15,625 bases of DNA from contig JALQWJ010000010.1 of the NCBI GenBank assembly GCA_023258775.1, forward strand, positions 1 through 15,625. Direction: 5' to 3'. The translations under genes were made by a program, and so were the position numbers. This DNA comes from Burkholderiaceae bacterium. GTDB lineage: Bacteria > Pseudomonadota > Gammaproteobacteria > Burkholderiales > Burkholderiaceae_E. This document shows positions 6,520 to 13,474 of the stretch, piece after piece; within the stretch, counting starts at the first letter, position 1, and every line of letters begins with the position of its first letter. The notes below the pieces were generated by a model. It saw nothing but the letters and a program-made list of their open reading frames with translations, did not search any database and had not been told where the DNA came from.

Positions 6520-7437
6520 GTGGCTTTTTTGCCCTCATTGAGGCAACTCCAATACTTTGTTGTATTGGCTGAGCACAAGCATTTCACAAGGGCTGCTGAC
6601 GTATGTTTCGTGAGCCAGTCAACGCTTAGTGCGGGTATAAAGGAATTAGAGCATTCCTTGGGCGGTGCACTTTTTGAGCGCGATCGGCAGCATGTTGCCT
6701 TAACGACTATAGGCGAGGCAGTGCTTGAGAAGGCACAAGCCTTGCTTGCTGCGGCGGGCGATTTAAGCGATACCGCCAAAGCCTTAGCCGAGCCGCTAAG
6801 CGGATCGCTCCGGTTAGGCATGATCCCGACGATTGCACCATTCGTGTTACCCAACTGGCTTGACCATTGGCGGCAAGCCTACCCAAAGCTTAGCTTTCAA
6901 TTGCGTGAGTCGATGACGCATCAACTGATTGACGATTTGAAACATCGTAGGCTTGACGCTGCGCTACTTGCGTTGCCAATTGAGCAGCAAGGGCTGCAAA
7001 GCCTATTGATTCACGATGATGAATTCTGGCTGGTTGGAAAAGCATCCGATCCTATGTTGACCGAGAAAACGCTTGATTGGAACCAACTCGAACTGGACCG
7101 GCTCTTGCTACTGCAAGAAGGCCACTGCTTGCGTGACCATAGCCTGGCCGCATGCGGTGAGCGACCCAATGCTCGCTTCGAAGGCCTTGAGGCAAGTAGT
7201 CTGCTTACCTTGATTCAAATGGCGCAATCTGGGATGGGGATCGCTCTGCTTCCAGAATTAGCTGTGAAATCAGGTTTGCTACGCCATCGAGACTTAATCG
7301 CAAGGCCTTTGGCAGCGCCGGCTCCGCGACGGCAAATTGCCTTCTTGGCGCGGCCGAGCAGCGCTCGCTGGGCTGATTTGCAGGCCCTGGCGCTTTGCAT
7401 TCAAGCAGCGCGACGCCAACACCTTGCTCCCAAGTGA
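6520..7437 (+). CDS. oxyR: OxyR-like LysR-family transcriptional regulator
   Basis: A 305-residue LysR-type regulator. Residues 4-65 form the winged helix-turn-helix (PSLRQLQYFVVLAEHKHFTR, then VSQSTLSAGIKELE), followed by a linker and the two-lobed sensor domain starting near SGSLRLGMIPTIAP (94-107). The OxyR hallmark is visible: LLLQEGHCLRDHSLAAC contains C203 and C212 with the same nine-residue spacing as the peroxide-sensing pair C199/C208 of Escherichia coli OxyR. ERDRQHVALTTIGEAVLE at 53-70 also fits that subgroup. The start is GTG with GGAG nine bases upstream. The TGA overlaps the proposed GTG of the next gene (GTGA), so it heads or joins the tungstate-type transporter unit. It may control the downstream genes, the upstream Bug gene, or the peroxide regulon at large; neighbours differ from the usual oxyR setting as I know it. 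Confidence 0.85.
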   Translation: MAFLPSLRQLQYFVVLAEHKHFTRAADVCFVSQSTLSAGIKELEHSLGGALFERDRQHVALTTIGEAVLEKAQALLAAAGDLSDTAKALAEPLSGSLRLGMIPTIAPFVLPNWLDHWRQAYPKLSFQLRESMTHQLIDDLKHRRLDAALLALPIEQQGLQSLLIHDDEFWLVGKASDPMLTEKTLDWNQLELDRLLLLQEGHCLRDHSLAACGERPNARFEGLEASSLLTLIQMAQSGMGIALLPELAVKSGLLRHRDLIARPLAAPAPRRQIAFLARPSSARWADLQALALCIQAARRQHLAPK

Positions 7438-8153
7438 TCCAGGCAAGTTCGCAGGCTATCGGTTTACTATCATCGGGTGATCCTGCGCTCTGGGCGGTGA
7501 TCGGTCGATCGCTCTGGGTGAGTTCATCGGCAACATTGCTCGCTGCCGCTTTAGGGACCCTCGCAGCATTTGCCCTGATGCGCTGTCAGGGCGCTTGGCG
7601 AAGTGTGTTAACGGTGTTGCTCAACACTTATGTGGCAATTCCAGCGGTGTTGGTCGGTTTGCTCACTTATCTTTTGTTATCTCGAAGCGGGCCCCTCGGT
7701 GGTTTGGGTTGGCTTTTTTCGGTGAAAGCGATGATGCTTGCGCAAACGCTCTTACTTATTCCGCTCGCGTGCACGCTGGTTCATCGCTTACTGCGCGATG
7801 CTGATGAGGTGCAGGGTGAGTCGCTTCGTGTCATGGGTGCAGGCCCAAACTTGCGTTACCTTTGTCTCCTGTTTCATGATCGTCATGCTTTTCTACATAT
7901 GTTGATCACCTGTTTTGGTCGCGGTATCGCCGAAGTCGGTACGGTGATGGTTGTGGGAGGTAATATCGAAGGGTTCACACGCGTGATGACCACGGCAATC
8001 GCGCTTGAAACGACCAAGGGCGATCTGCCGATGGCACTTGCGCTTGGCATGGTCTTGTTATTGCTGGTGCTGTTATTGAATCTGGTGATAGCGCTTTTGC
8101 CTTGGTGGCGCGATCGGCTCACCGGTGTAATTGGCGAAGGCGTCCTTCGATGA
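7434..8153 (+). CDS. tupB: Tungstate-type ABC transporter permease (TupB-like)
   Basis: From the GTG at 7434 the product is 239 residues, an inner-membrane ABC permease with about five or six hydrophobic helices. The TupB-type signature is clear: the cytoplasmic coupling region (DEVQGESLRVMGAGPNLRYL), then GRGIAEVGTVMVVGGNIEGFTR and VMTTAIALETTKGDLPMAL, as in the TupB/WtpB tungstate permeases. Related permeases carry molybdate or other oxyanions, so tungstate is the best guess and not proven. An in-frame TTG at 7395 would add 13 residues, but would overlap the regulator gene by 43 bases; the GTG overlaps its stop by only four (GTGA) and gives the family-typical start. The ATPase gene follows after about 42 bases. 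No TupA binding protein is in the window. Confidence 0.85.
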   Translation: MIQASSQAIGLLSSGDPALWAVIGRSLWVSSSATLLAAALGTLAAFALMRCQGAWRSVLTVLLNTYVAIPAVLVGLLTYLLLSRSGPLGGLGWLFSVKAMMLAQTLLLIPLACTLVHRLLRDADEVQGESLRVMGAGPNLRYLCLLFHDRHAFLHMLITCFGRGIAEVGTVMVVGGNIEGFTRVMTTAIALETTKGDLPMALALGMVLLLLVLLLNLVIALLPWWRDRLTGVIGEGVLR

Positions 8154-8195
8154 AGCTTATTTCGGAGCCGATGACGGATCTTAGTGTTGATAAGC

Positions 8196-8795
8196 ATGAT
8201 TAAGATATCAAATCTGGAATTTATAAGAAACGGACATGTCTGGCTGAGGGTTCCCGAGTTTGACTGTCATCAGGGCGAACGGGTTGCGCTTGTTGGGCCG
8301 AGTGGCGCGGGCAAGACGAGTCTTTTGCGCTCGATGCTCGGCCATATTAGGCCAGATCAGGGTTTGATCGAGACGCAGCAAAGCGCAACGATGCTTTTCC
8401 AAAAGCCGGCTTTACTGCGATGTTCGGTCTTGAATAATCTTCGAATCGCTGCCTTTCTTGCAGGGCTGTCGCGACATGACGGTTTAAAGCTTTCCTTGCA
8501 CTGGCTCGAGCGCTTGGAGATTGAACCGCTTGCCCCACTTCAAGCCTATCGGCTCTCTGGTGGACAGCAACAACGCGTTGCCTTTGCGCGTGCGATGTTA
8601 AAGCCCGTACAAACAGTCTTGCTCGACGAACCAGGCGCTAATCTGGATCTTCAAGCCCAGCAGCGACTTGAAGCCTGTCTCGATCGTCGTTACACCGTTG
8701 TATTCAGTTCTCATGATCTGCAGCAAGTGCTGCGTTGGGCTGACCGTGTGTATGAAATAGATAACGGTATACTTCGCGAGCGTTATGGTACTTAA
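8196..8795 (+). CDS. tupC: Tungstate-type ABC transporter ATPase (TupC-like)
   Basis: A short ABC ATPase of 199 residues from the ATG at 8196 (203 if the in-frame GTG at 8184, five bases after a GGA, is used). All nucleotide-binding elements are present in order: Walker A GPSGAGKTS, Q-loop MLFQKPALL, signature LSGGQQQRVAFARA, Walker B VLLDEPGANLD and the H-loop SSHD. The compact size and lack of a C-terminal regulatory domain fit TupC rather than ModC, which carries a molybdate-binding TOBE domain. It should energise the upstream permease at the cytoplasmic face. The next gene, DUF455, begins four bases after its stop, so these genes form one transcript. Function as a transporter ATPase is firm; the substrate is inferred from the permease. 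Confidence 0.87.
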   Translation: MIKISNLEFIRNGHVWLRVPEFDCHQGERVALVGPSGAGKTSLLRSMLGHIRPDQGLIETQQSATMLFQKPALLRCSVLNNLRIAAFLAGLSRHDGLKLSLHWLERLEIEPLAPLQAYRLSGGQQQRVAFARAMLKPVQTVLLDEPGANLDLQAQQRLEACLDRRYTVVFSSHDLQQVLRWADRVYEIDNGILRERYGT

Positions 8796-8798
8796 ATC

Positions 8799-9746
8799 AT
8801 GACTCATGTCGCTAACAAGGCTTTAACTGCTTCATTTTCGCTAACAAAGACTGCAAGTGATGCCTTCATCGCAGATACAGTGGATGAGAAGCTTTACCTG
8901 ATTGAGCGGCTTGCGCTTGCACTTAAGTTCGACGAAGGGACAGATGATGGCAAGACGCTGGGTTGGGCTGATGCGCTACGTATGCCCGCATACCCAAAAG
9001 GGCTCGCACTCGTGTCGCCGAGACAGGTTGGTCGCAGGCGACTTGGAACGGCGAGAGGCCGCGCCGAACTCATTCATGCCATCGCCCACATTGAGTGGCA
9101 CGCAATCCATTTAGCCATTGATGCCGCACTACGCTTTGAGGTCATGCCAAAGCGCTTCATGCTTGATTGGCTAGGTGTTGCCGTTGAGGAAGCGGGTCAT
9201 TTTTCGATGTTAAATCAGCATTTGCAAATGAACTATCAGGTGAGTTATGGCGACTTTCCTGCCCATGCGGGCATGTGGGATATGGCCAGGAAGACCGAGC
9301 TTGATGTTGTTGCTCGTATGGCCTTGGTACCACGGGTTCTTGAGGCGCGTGGACTTGATGTCACCTCCGAGATGATTCTTGGGCTGATGCGCCATGGCGA
9401 CCCTGAGGGCGCGTCTTGCTTGGCGCTGATTCTCAAGGAAGAGGTGCGTCATGTTTGGCTTGGTACCTATTGGTATCGCTATGCCTGCACGCTTAGGGGT
9501 TTAGATCCTGAAGCGCATTTTTTCGATTTGCTCAAAAAATTTCACACACCCAGAACCCATGTATCGATGAACATCCTCGCACGTCAGCTCGCTGGCTTTA
9601 GCCAGCTTGAACTTGATCAGCTCAGCCTACTTGGCCAGGATCGATCAACCCCGAATAACGAGCGCCATGGCGAGTCCAACTGCGGGCCCAACGGCGCGCT
9701 GAACTTCGCGCCGGATGGCGAGGCCAATTCGCTAAGTCAGGCTTAA
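8799..9746 (+). CDS. DUF455 ferritin-like protein
   Basis: A 315-residue member of the DUF455 family, ferritin-like helical proteins expected to bind a di-metal centre. Visible family elements are RGRAELIHAIAHIEWHAIHLAIDA, VAVEEAGHFSMLNQHL, LVPRVLEARGLDVT and LILKEEVRHVWLG, which together supply the Glu and His residues of a helix bundle metal site (E.H-type pairs in IEWHA, EEAGH and EEVRH). The biochemical role of the family is not established; it is distantly reminiscent of the tRNA hydroxylase MiaE. It follows the ABC ATPase by four bases, so a link to metal or redox homeostasis with the OxyR-like regulator is attractive but inferred. The last 35 or so residues are a polar Asn/Gly-rich tail with related segments HGESN and DGEAN, probably disordered. 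Its stop overlaps that of the convergent gene. Confidence 0.88.
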   Translation: MTHVANKALTASFSLTKTASDAFIADTVDEKLYLIERLALALKFDEGTDDGKTLGWADALRMPAYPKGLALVSPRQVGRRRLGTARGRAELIHAIAHIEWHAIHLAIDAALRFEVMPKRFMLDWLGVAVEEAGHFSMLNQHLQMNYQVSYGDFPAHAGMWDMARKTELDVVARMALVPRVLEARGLDVTSEMILGLMRHGDPEGASCLALILKEEVRHVWLGTYWYRYACTLRGLDPEAHFFDLLKKFHTPRTHVSMNILARQLAGFSQLELDQLSLLGQDRSTPNNERHGESNCGPNGALNFAPDGEANSLSQA

Positions 9747-10084
9747 GCATTCGCGCTTGGGGCGACCGGCGCTGGGAAAAATTCAACCGGTGTCATTAAT
9801 TGATTGCGTTGACTCTCTAAGGCACCAAGCTTTGCGCTTTCTGTCAAATAGGCCTGCCATTGCGGATCGGCCTGCATCGCGGCACGGCGGCGAGCTCGAT
9901 CTGCAGCATCGTTATACATCCAAATATGTACATACTCATTCGGATTGCCAGACTCGGTAACCAGATAGGCAAGGGGCATGCCGAGATGTCGGGTCTGGAC
10001 AGCCTTTCCCATTTGCTCATAAAGCGCAAGGTGTTTCTTGATAGTTCCTGGGCGGCAGATGTATGTTCGATGATCAAGCAACAT
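9743..10084 (-). CDS. NIPSNAP-family protein
   Basis: A 113-residue protein with the dimeric alpha/beta-barrel pattern of NIPSNAP proteins: DHRTYICRPGTIKKHLALYE (4-23), a central GMPLAYLVTESGNPNEYVHIWMYNDAADRARRRAAM, and DPQWQAYLTESAKLGALESQRNQLMTPVEFFP. The Trp/Tyr pair in the strand YVHIWMY and the DPQWQ segment are typical. No signal peptide or membrane segment is seen, so it is cytoplasmic. Bacterial NIPSNAP proteins often accompany catabolic genes with unknown chemistry. The gene starts at an ATG facing the tandem-repeat region and is convergent with DUF455; the two stops share TTAA at 9743-9746. It may be expressed from the same intergenic region as the tct operon, in the opposite direction. 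Confidence 0.85.
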   Translation of the reverse strand: MLLDHRTYICRPGTIKKHLALYEQMGKAVQTRHLGMPLAYLVTESGNPNEYVHIWMYNDAADRARRRAAMQADPQWQAYLTESAKLGALESQRNQLMTPVEFFPAPVAPSANA

Positions 10085-10164
10085 GATGGTGGATTTTCCT
10101 GATTGGTGAAGCGCTTCTATCGTCCTAGTAGCGCGTTAGGCGTTGTCGTAGCGCTATTTGAGCC

Positions 10165-10183
10165 TGAATCATGTTCTGATTCA
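10165..10183. repeat. Inverted repeat, 7-base stem
   Basis: TGAATCA and TGATTCA flank the five-base loop TGTTC. The right arm lies in the first 21-base direct repeat. Without a following T-run it is not a terminator; it may be an operator or RNA hairpin. Confidence 0.5.
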
Positions 10184-10212
10184 AGCCTGCTATGTTCTGA
10201 TTTAAGCCTGCT
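10171..10212. repeat. Tandem direct repeat, 2 x 21 bases
   Basis: Copies at 10171-10191 and 10192-10212 begin ATGTTCTGATT and end AAGCCTGCT; they differ only at the base between these (C or T). They are head to tail with no spacer. A further AGCCTGA just upstream at 10161-10167 may be the remnant of another unit. Confidence 0.9.
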
Positions 10213-10228
10213 CACGCCGAAAGGCGTG
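10213..10228. repeat. Inverted repeat with GAAA tetraloop
   Basis: CACGCC-GAAA-GGCGTG is a perfect six-base, GC-rich stem closed by a GNRA-type loop, sitting exactly between the 21-base and 27-base tandem repeats. No T-run follows on either strand, so a simple terminator is unlikely. Confidence 0.6.
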
Positions 10229-10233
10229 CAAAC

Positions 10234-10287
10234 CGAGCGAAACTCGAATCTTTTCCTGATCGAGCGAAACTCGAATCTTTGCCTGAT
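10234..10287. repeat. Tandem direct repeat, 2 x 27 bases
   Basis: Copies at 10234-10260 and 10261-10287 begin CGAGCGAAACTCGAATCTTT and end CCTGAT, with one mismatch (T or G) between those segments. Each copy contains a small hairpin, CGAG-CGAAA-CTCG. They lie about 75-130 bases before the tctC start. Confidence 0.9.
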
Positions 10288-10361
10288 CACGTCAACAGGG
10301 TAATCGTGCACTTTTCCCTTTTCTTCGCTTTAAGATCAAGGCTCTTTGTAAGGAGACCGAG

Positions 10362-11324
10362 ATGCCACAATTAAAAATGAGCAAAAACCTTTTCAAACTG
10401 CTTGCAGGACTTAGCTTGCTTAATGCTGCGAGCATTGCGCACGCTTACCCGGATCGTCCGGTGAAACTGATTGTTCCCTGGGCTGCCGGCGGTGATACCG
10501 ACAATATCTTCCGTCCCTTTGCCCCAGGGCTGCAAAAGCACCTCGGCCAGGCTGTTGTTATCGCCAATGTTGGGGGCGCGTCCGGCATGAAAGGTGCCAA
10601 AGAAGCCAAGGACGCACCTTCCGATGGTTATACACTTTATGCAGTACATGATTATATTCATTCTGCTTACTATACCGGTGTGGGTGATGTGAAGTACACC
10701 GATTTCGAGCCGATCTGCATGATTTCAGCAACGCCATCGGTGCTGACCTCGAGCGCCAAAACGGCGTGGAAGGACTGGTCGGGCCTACTTGCTGATGCTA
10801 AGGCAAGACCGGGTGCGATTAGCGTGGGAGCAACGCTTGGATCAACCAGCCACTTTTTCCCGGCCATGGTCGAAAAGGCCGCCGGGATCAAGTTCAAGTA
10901 TGTATCCTATGATGGTTTGGCGCCCCGAATGAATGCGATCCTTGGTGGTCATATCGACCTGACCGACTCAAACATGACGCAAAAGGGCAAGGTGGAGGCG
11001 GGTCAACTGCGATTTATTGCAATTGCCAGTGAAAAGCGAAGCGCTGAAATGCCAAGTGTCCCGACACTCAAAGAGTTAGGGGTAAATGTGGTCTACGAGG
11101 TGAGTCGAGGACTTCTGGTTCCTAAGGGAACGCCTGCGGCGGTGATCAGTAAACTCGAGTCGGCTTGCCTTGCGGCCACCAAAGAGACTGCGTATGCTGA
11201 GTCGATGAAGAAGCAGGCAACAGAGGTTAAATTTTTAAATCGAACTCAATATGCTGCTTGGCTTAAGACGACCGACGATGAGAACGCTGCGTTGGCCAAG
11301 GATCTTGGCTTGATGCGTCGCTAA
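10362..11324 (+). CDS. tctC: TTT receptor (TctC/Bug family)
   Basis: A 320-residue periplasmic receptor of the tripartite tricarboxylate transporter. Residues 1-28 form a Sec signal with a basic start, hydrophobic core and AHA cleavage site before YPDRPV. The mature protein shows VKLIVPWAAGGDTDNIFRPF, LGQAVVIANVGGASGMKGA, APSDGYTLYAVHDY, ISVGATLGSTSHFFPAMVEK and VPTLKELGV, following the Bug pattern. Two points differ from the commonest form: AGGDTDNIFRP in place of AGGxxDxxAR, and IANVGGASG in place of ENRPGAGG, so the ligand pocket may be specialised. The start is fixed by AAGGAG six bases before the ATG. It leads the operon with tctB and tctA; its TAA overlaps the tctB ATG (TAATG). The natural ligand cannot be read directly, but a di- or tricarboxylate is expected. 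Confidence 0.92.
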   Translation: MPQLKMSKNLFKLLAGLSLLNAASIAHAYPDRPVKLIVPWAAGGDTDNIFRPFAPGLQKHLGQAVVIANVGGASGMKGAKEAKDAPSDGYTLYAVHDYIHSAYYTGVGDVKYTDFEPICMISATPSVLTSSAKTAWKDWSGLLADAKARPGAISVGATLGSTSHFFPAMVEKAAGIKFKYVSYDGLAPRMNAILGGHIDLTDSNMTQKGKVEAGQLRFIAIASEKRSAEMPSVPTLKELGVNVVYEVSRGLLVPKGTPAAVISKLESACLAATKETAYAESMKKQATEVKFLNRTQYAAWLKTTDDENAALAKDLGLMRR

Positions 11325-11833
11325 TGCGGGTAGGGTCTTTGAGTTTGGGCAGGGATGGCTGGGCAGGGTTCGTCGTACTGATCTTCAGTTCGATCCTGTT
11401 TTTGCTCACTATTGGCCTTCCCGAGATGCCTTTGGTTCCAGTTGGCCCAGGATTTTATCCACGGATCGTGCTTGGCTTTACAGCGCTCATGGGACTCTGG
11501 CTGGTGGTTGCAGACTATCGGCGAAAGCGACTAACCAATCCGCTTGAAAAGGTACCCGCCCCGGGACTGCATGGATTGGTAAGACGCTTTCGCGATGTCG
11601 TTATTCATTTTTCAATGTTTGCTGTCTACATCGCTGCGATGTCACCGCTTGGGTTTCGCATCTCCACGCTCGTCTATGTTGCTGCGTCGAGTTGTTTGCT
11701 CGATCCGCCGCGCTCGCCAAAGGCCTGGGTAAGGGTGGCCGTGCTTGCCGTGCTGGCAGCTTTCCTGACCTTTTTTGTGTTTGAGCGCTATCTCGCAGTC
11801 TTGCTGCCCAGAGGTCGCTGGACATCATTCTGA
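11324..11833 (+). CDS. tctB: TTT small membrane subunit (TctB)
   Basis: A 169-residue protein with four hydrophobic segments, at about residues 13-33, 43-63, 88-107 and 132-156, the expected topology for TctB. The first loop has the family-typical PVGPGFYPRIVLG (39-51), and the polar central loop holds YRRKRLTNPLEK. TctB is poorly conserved in sequence, so topology, size and position between tctC and tctA carry the call. It is an inner-membrane subunit needed with TctA for receptor-dependent, ion-coupled import. The ATG overlaps the tctC stop by one base, and tctA begins 39 bases after its stop, so the three are co-transcribed. Confidence 0.9.
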   Translation: MRVGSLSLGRDGWAGFVVLIFSSILFLLTIGLPEMPLVPVGPGFYPRIVLGFTALMGLWLVVADYRRKRLTNPLEKVPAPGLHGLVRRFRDVVIHFSMFAVYIAAMSPLGFRISTLVYVAASSCLLDPPRSPKAWVRVAVLAVLAAFLTFFVFERYLAVLLPRGRWTSF

Positions 11834-11872
11834 ATTTAGTTTCGTACTTACCCATCACTGATCGAGCACAAC

Positions 11873-13405
11873 ATGTTTGAGCTACTTGGCAACGGCATCG
11901 CTACCTTGATGGATCTGAAGTACTTGGTTCCGTTGGTAGTTGGCACGCTCATCGGCGTGATCGGTGGCGCCTTGCCAGGCATCACCATTACCATGACGAT
12001 CATCGTGGTTTTGCCTTTTACCTTTGGGCTTGAACCCTTGCAGGGGCTTGCCGCCATGATTGGGGTTTACGTTGGTGGCGAAACCGGTGGCCTGATCACG
12101 TCCTGCTTGCTTGGGATACCAGGAAAGCCGTCCTCAGTGGCAACTATGTTCGACGGCTTTCCCATGAGCCGTCGGGGCGAGCCTGGGCGTGCGGTGTGGT
12201 TGGGCGTTTATGCATCGTTGATTGGCGGACTTCTTGGTGCGATTGTGCTGGTTGCCAGCACAGGACCGCTTGCTCGGCTTGCGCTCGAATTTGGACCCTG
12301 GGAGTATTTCTCCTTGTTCATACTCGCACTTTCCATGGTGGCTGGCCTTGTTGAATCGTCCATGGTGAAAGGCTTGATTGCGGGTGGCCTTGGCCTTGTG
12401 GTAACGGTGCTTGGCAATGATCCAGTGATGGGTAAGGAAAGGCTCAGCCTTGGTATTTCCACGCTTGAAGGTGGTATTCCTTTTTTGCCTGTGCTTATCG
12501 GGACTTTCGCATTTGCGCAAATCATGAGTGATATTGAGAAGCTCGGCGCAGATCAGCAGTTGCAAACAGAGGCAGCGAAAAGCGTCAATTTAGCGGTTAA
12601 CCACCTCAAGGTTTTATGGGAAATTCTTTCTCGGCCCTTCGTGCTGCTTTGGGCCTCATTCATTGGGCTTGTGGTTGGTGTTTTGCCCGCTATTGGTGGT
12701 AGTGCGGCAAATATGCTTGCCTACGATCAGGCGAAAAAATTTTCCAAACATCCCGAGCAATTCGGCAAAGGTGCGCCCGAAGGCATTATTGCTTCTGAGG
12801 CGTCCAACAACGCCAATGTTGCTGGTTCGCTGGTAACCATTATGGCTTTTGGTATACCCGGTGATGCAGTGACGGCGGTCATGCTCGGTGCGTTAACAAT
12901 TCACGGCATTCAGTCAGGCCCCTTATTTGTTAGCCAAAATGGACCATTGGCATATGGCATGTTTGCAGCCTACATCCTGGCACATCCGGTGGTTTTGATT
13001 ATTCTTGCTGTGTTGATGCGTTGGATGATCCGAATTGTCACGGTGCCTAAGTCGGTTCTCTTTCCGATGGTCTTGGTGCTCTGTGTGATTGGTGCCTATG
13101 CGCTTGGCAACACAATGTCCTCGGTCTGGATCCTACTGGTCTTTGGTGTTTTTGGTTATGTGATGGTCAAGCTTGGCTTCCCATTGGCACCGTTCATTCT
13201 CGGCGTGATTTTGGGCGATCAAATCGAAATCAATTTGATCCGCGCGCTCATGACTGACCCCGATCCCATGCAGTTTTTGTTAAGACCGATTTCAGGTGCA
13301 TTATTACTCGCTTCAGTCTTATCGGTAGCGGCAGCAATTTGGCAGCATGTGCGCCAAAAACGCCGTGGCGTTCAGGATGCTGAAGCAGCCGATGTGGATT
13401 TTTGA
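11873..13405 (+). CDS. tctA: TTT large membrane subunit (TctA)
   Basis: A 510-residue polytopic inner-membrane protein of normal TctA length. Family blocks are visible: VVGTLIGVIGGALPGITITMTI near residues 21-42, LPFTFGLEPLQGLAAMIGVYVGGETGG, LLGIPGKPSSVATMFDGFPMSRRGEPGRA, and in the second half the repeated version GLVVGVLPAIGGSAANMLAYDQAKKFSK with EGIIASEASNNANVAGSLV and AFGIPGDAVTAVMLGAL. The paired ALPG/IPG and VLPAIGG/GIPGD motifs reflect the internal duplication of the transporter. EIN and LRP segments near LGDQIEINLIRALM match the usual end. It forms the permease with TctB and takes substrate from the TctC receptor. The RraA-like gene follows. No odd features apart from acidic residues at the C-terminus. 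Confidence 0.95.
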   Translation: MFELLGNGIATLMDLKYLVPLVVGTLIGVIGGALPGITITMTIIVVLPFTFGLEPLQGLAAMIGVYVGGETGGLITSCLLGIPGKPSSVATMFDGFPMSRRGEPGRAVWLGVYASLIGGLLGAIVLVASTGPLARLALEFGPWEYFSLFILALSMVAGLVESSMVKGLIAGGLGLVVTVLGNDPVMGKERLSLGISTLEGGIPFLPVLIGTFAFAQIMSDIEKLGADQQLQTEAAKSVNLAVNHLKVLWEILSRPFVLLWASFIGLVVGVLPAIGGSAANMLAYDQAKKFSKHPEQFGKGAPEGIIASEASNNANVAGSLVTIMAFGIPGDAVTAVMLGALTIHGIQSGPLFVSQNGPLAYGMFAAYILAHPVVLIILAVLMRWMIRIVTVPKSVLFPMVLVLCVIGAYALGNTMSSVWILLVFGVFGYVMVKLGFPLAPFILGVILGDQIEINLIRALMTDPDPMQFLLRPISGALLLASVLSVAAAIWQHVRQKRRGVQDAEAADVDF

Positions 13406-13474
13406 TCGAAATAGAAAAACCAACGTGTGATCGATACAGAAAGTCGAAGCTACTTATCCAAGGTAAATTTACTC

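Larger units (their letters stand above)
10085..10361. promoter_or_regulatory. Repeat-rich intergenic region upstream of tctC
   Basis: This 277-base region separates the divergent NIPSNAP and tctC genes. It holds two adjacent tandem duplications (period 21 and period 27) and several small inverted repeats, listed separately. A TAAGAT at 10331-10336 could be a -10 element for tctC, without a clear -35 partner. AAGGAG at 10350-10355 is the tctC ribosome site. ORFs of about 65 codons on both strands stem from the repeats having lengths divisible by three and are not believed. Confidence 0.6.

Noticed and set aside
9741..9748. GCTTAAGC palindrome at the convergent gene ends
   Set aside because: Only eight bases with no loop or T-run; it is explained by the two overlapping stop codons.
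10103..10311. ORFs of about 65 codons on both strands with repeated peptide units
   Set aside because: They exist because the 21- and 27-base repeats are multiples of three; neither has a ribosome site or family resemblance.
12134..12565. Minus-strand ORF of 143 codons within tctA
   Set aside because: Antisense to a well-conserved TctA gene; rich in His, Lys and Arg, as expected of a reverse shadow of membrane-protein codons.
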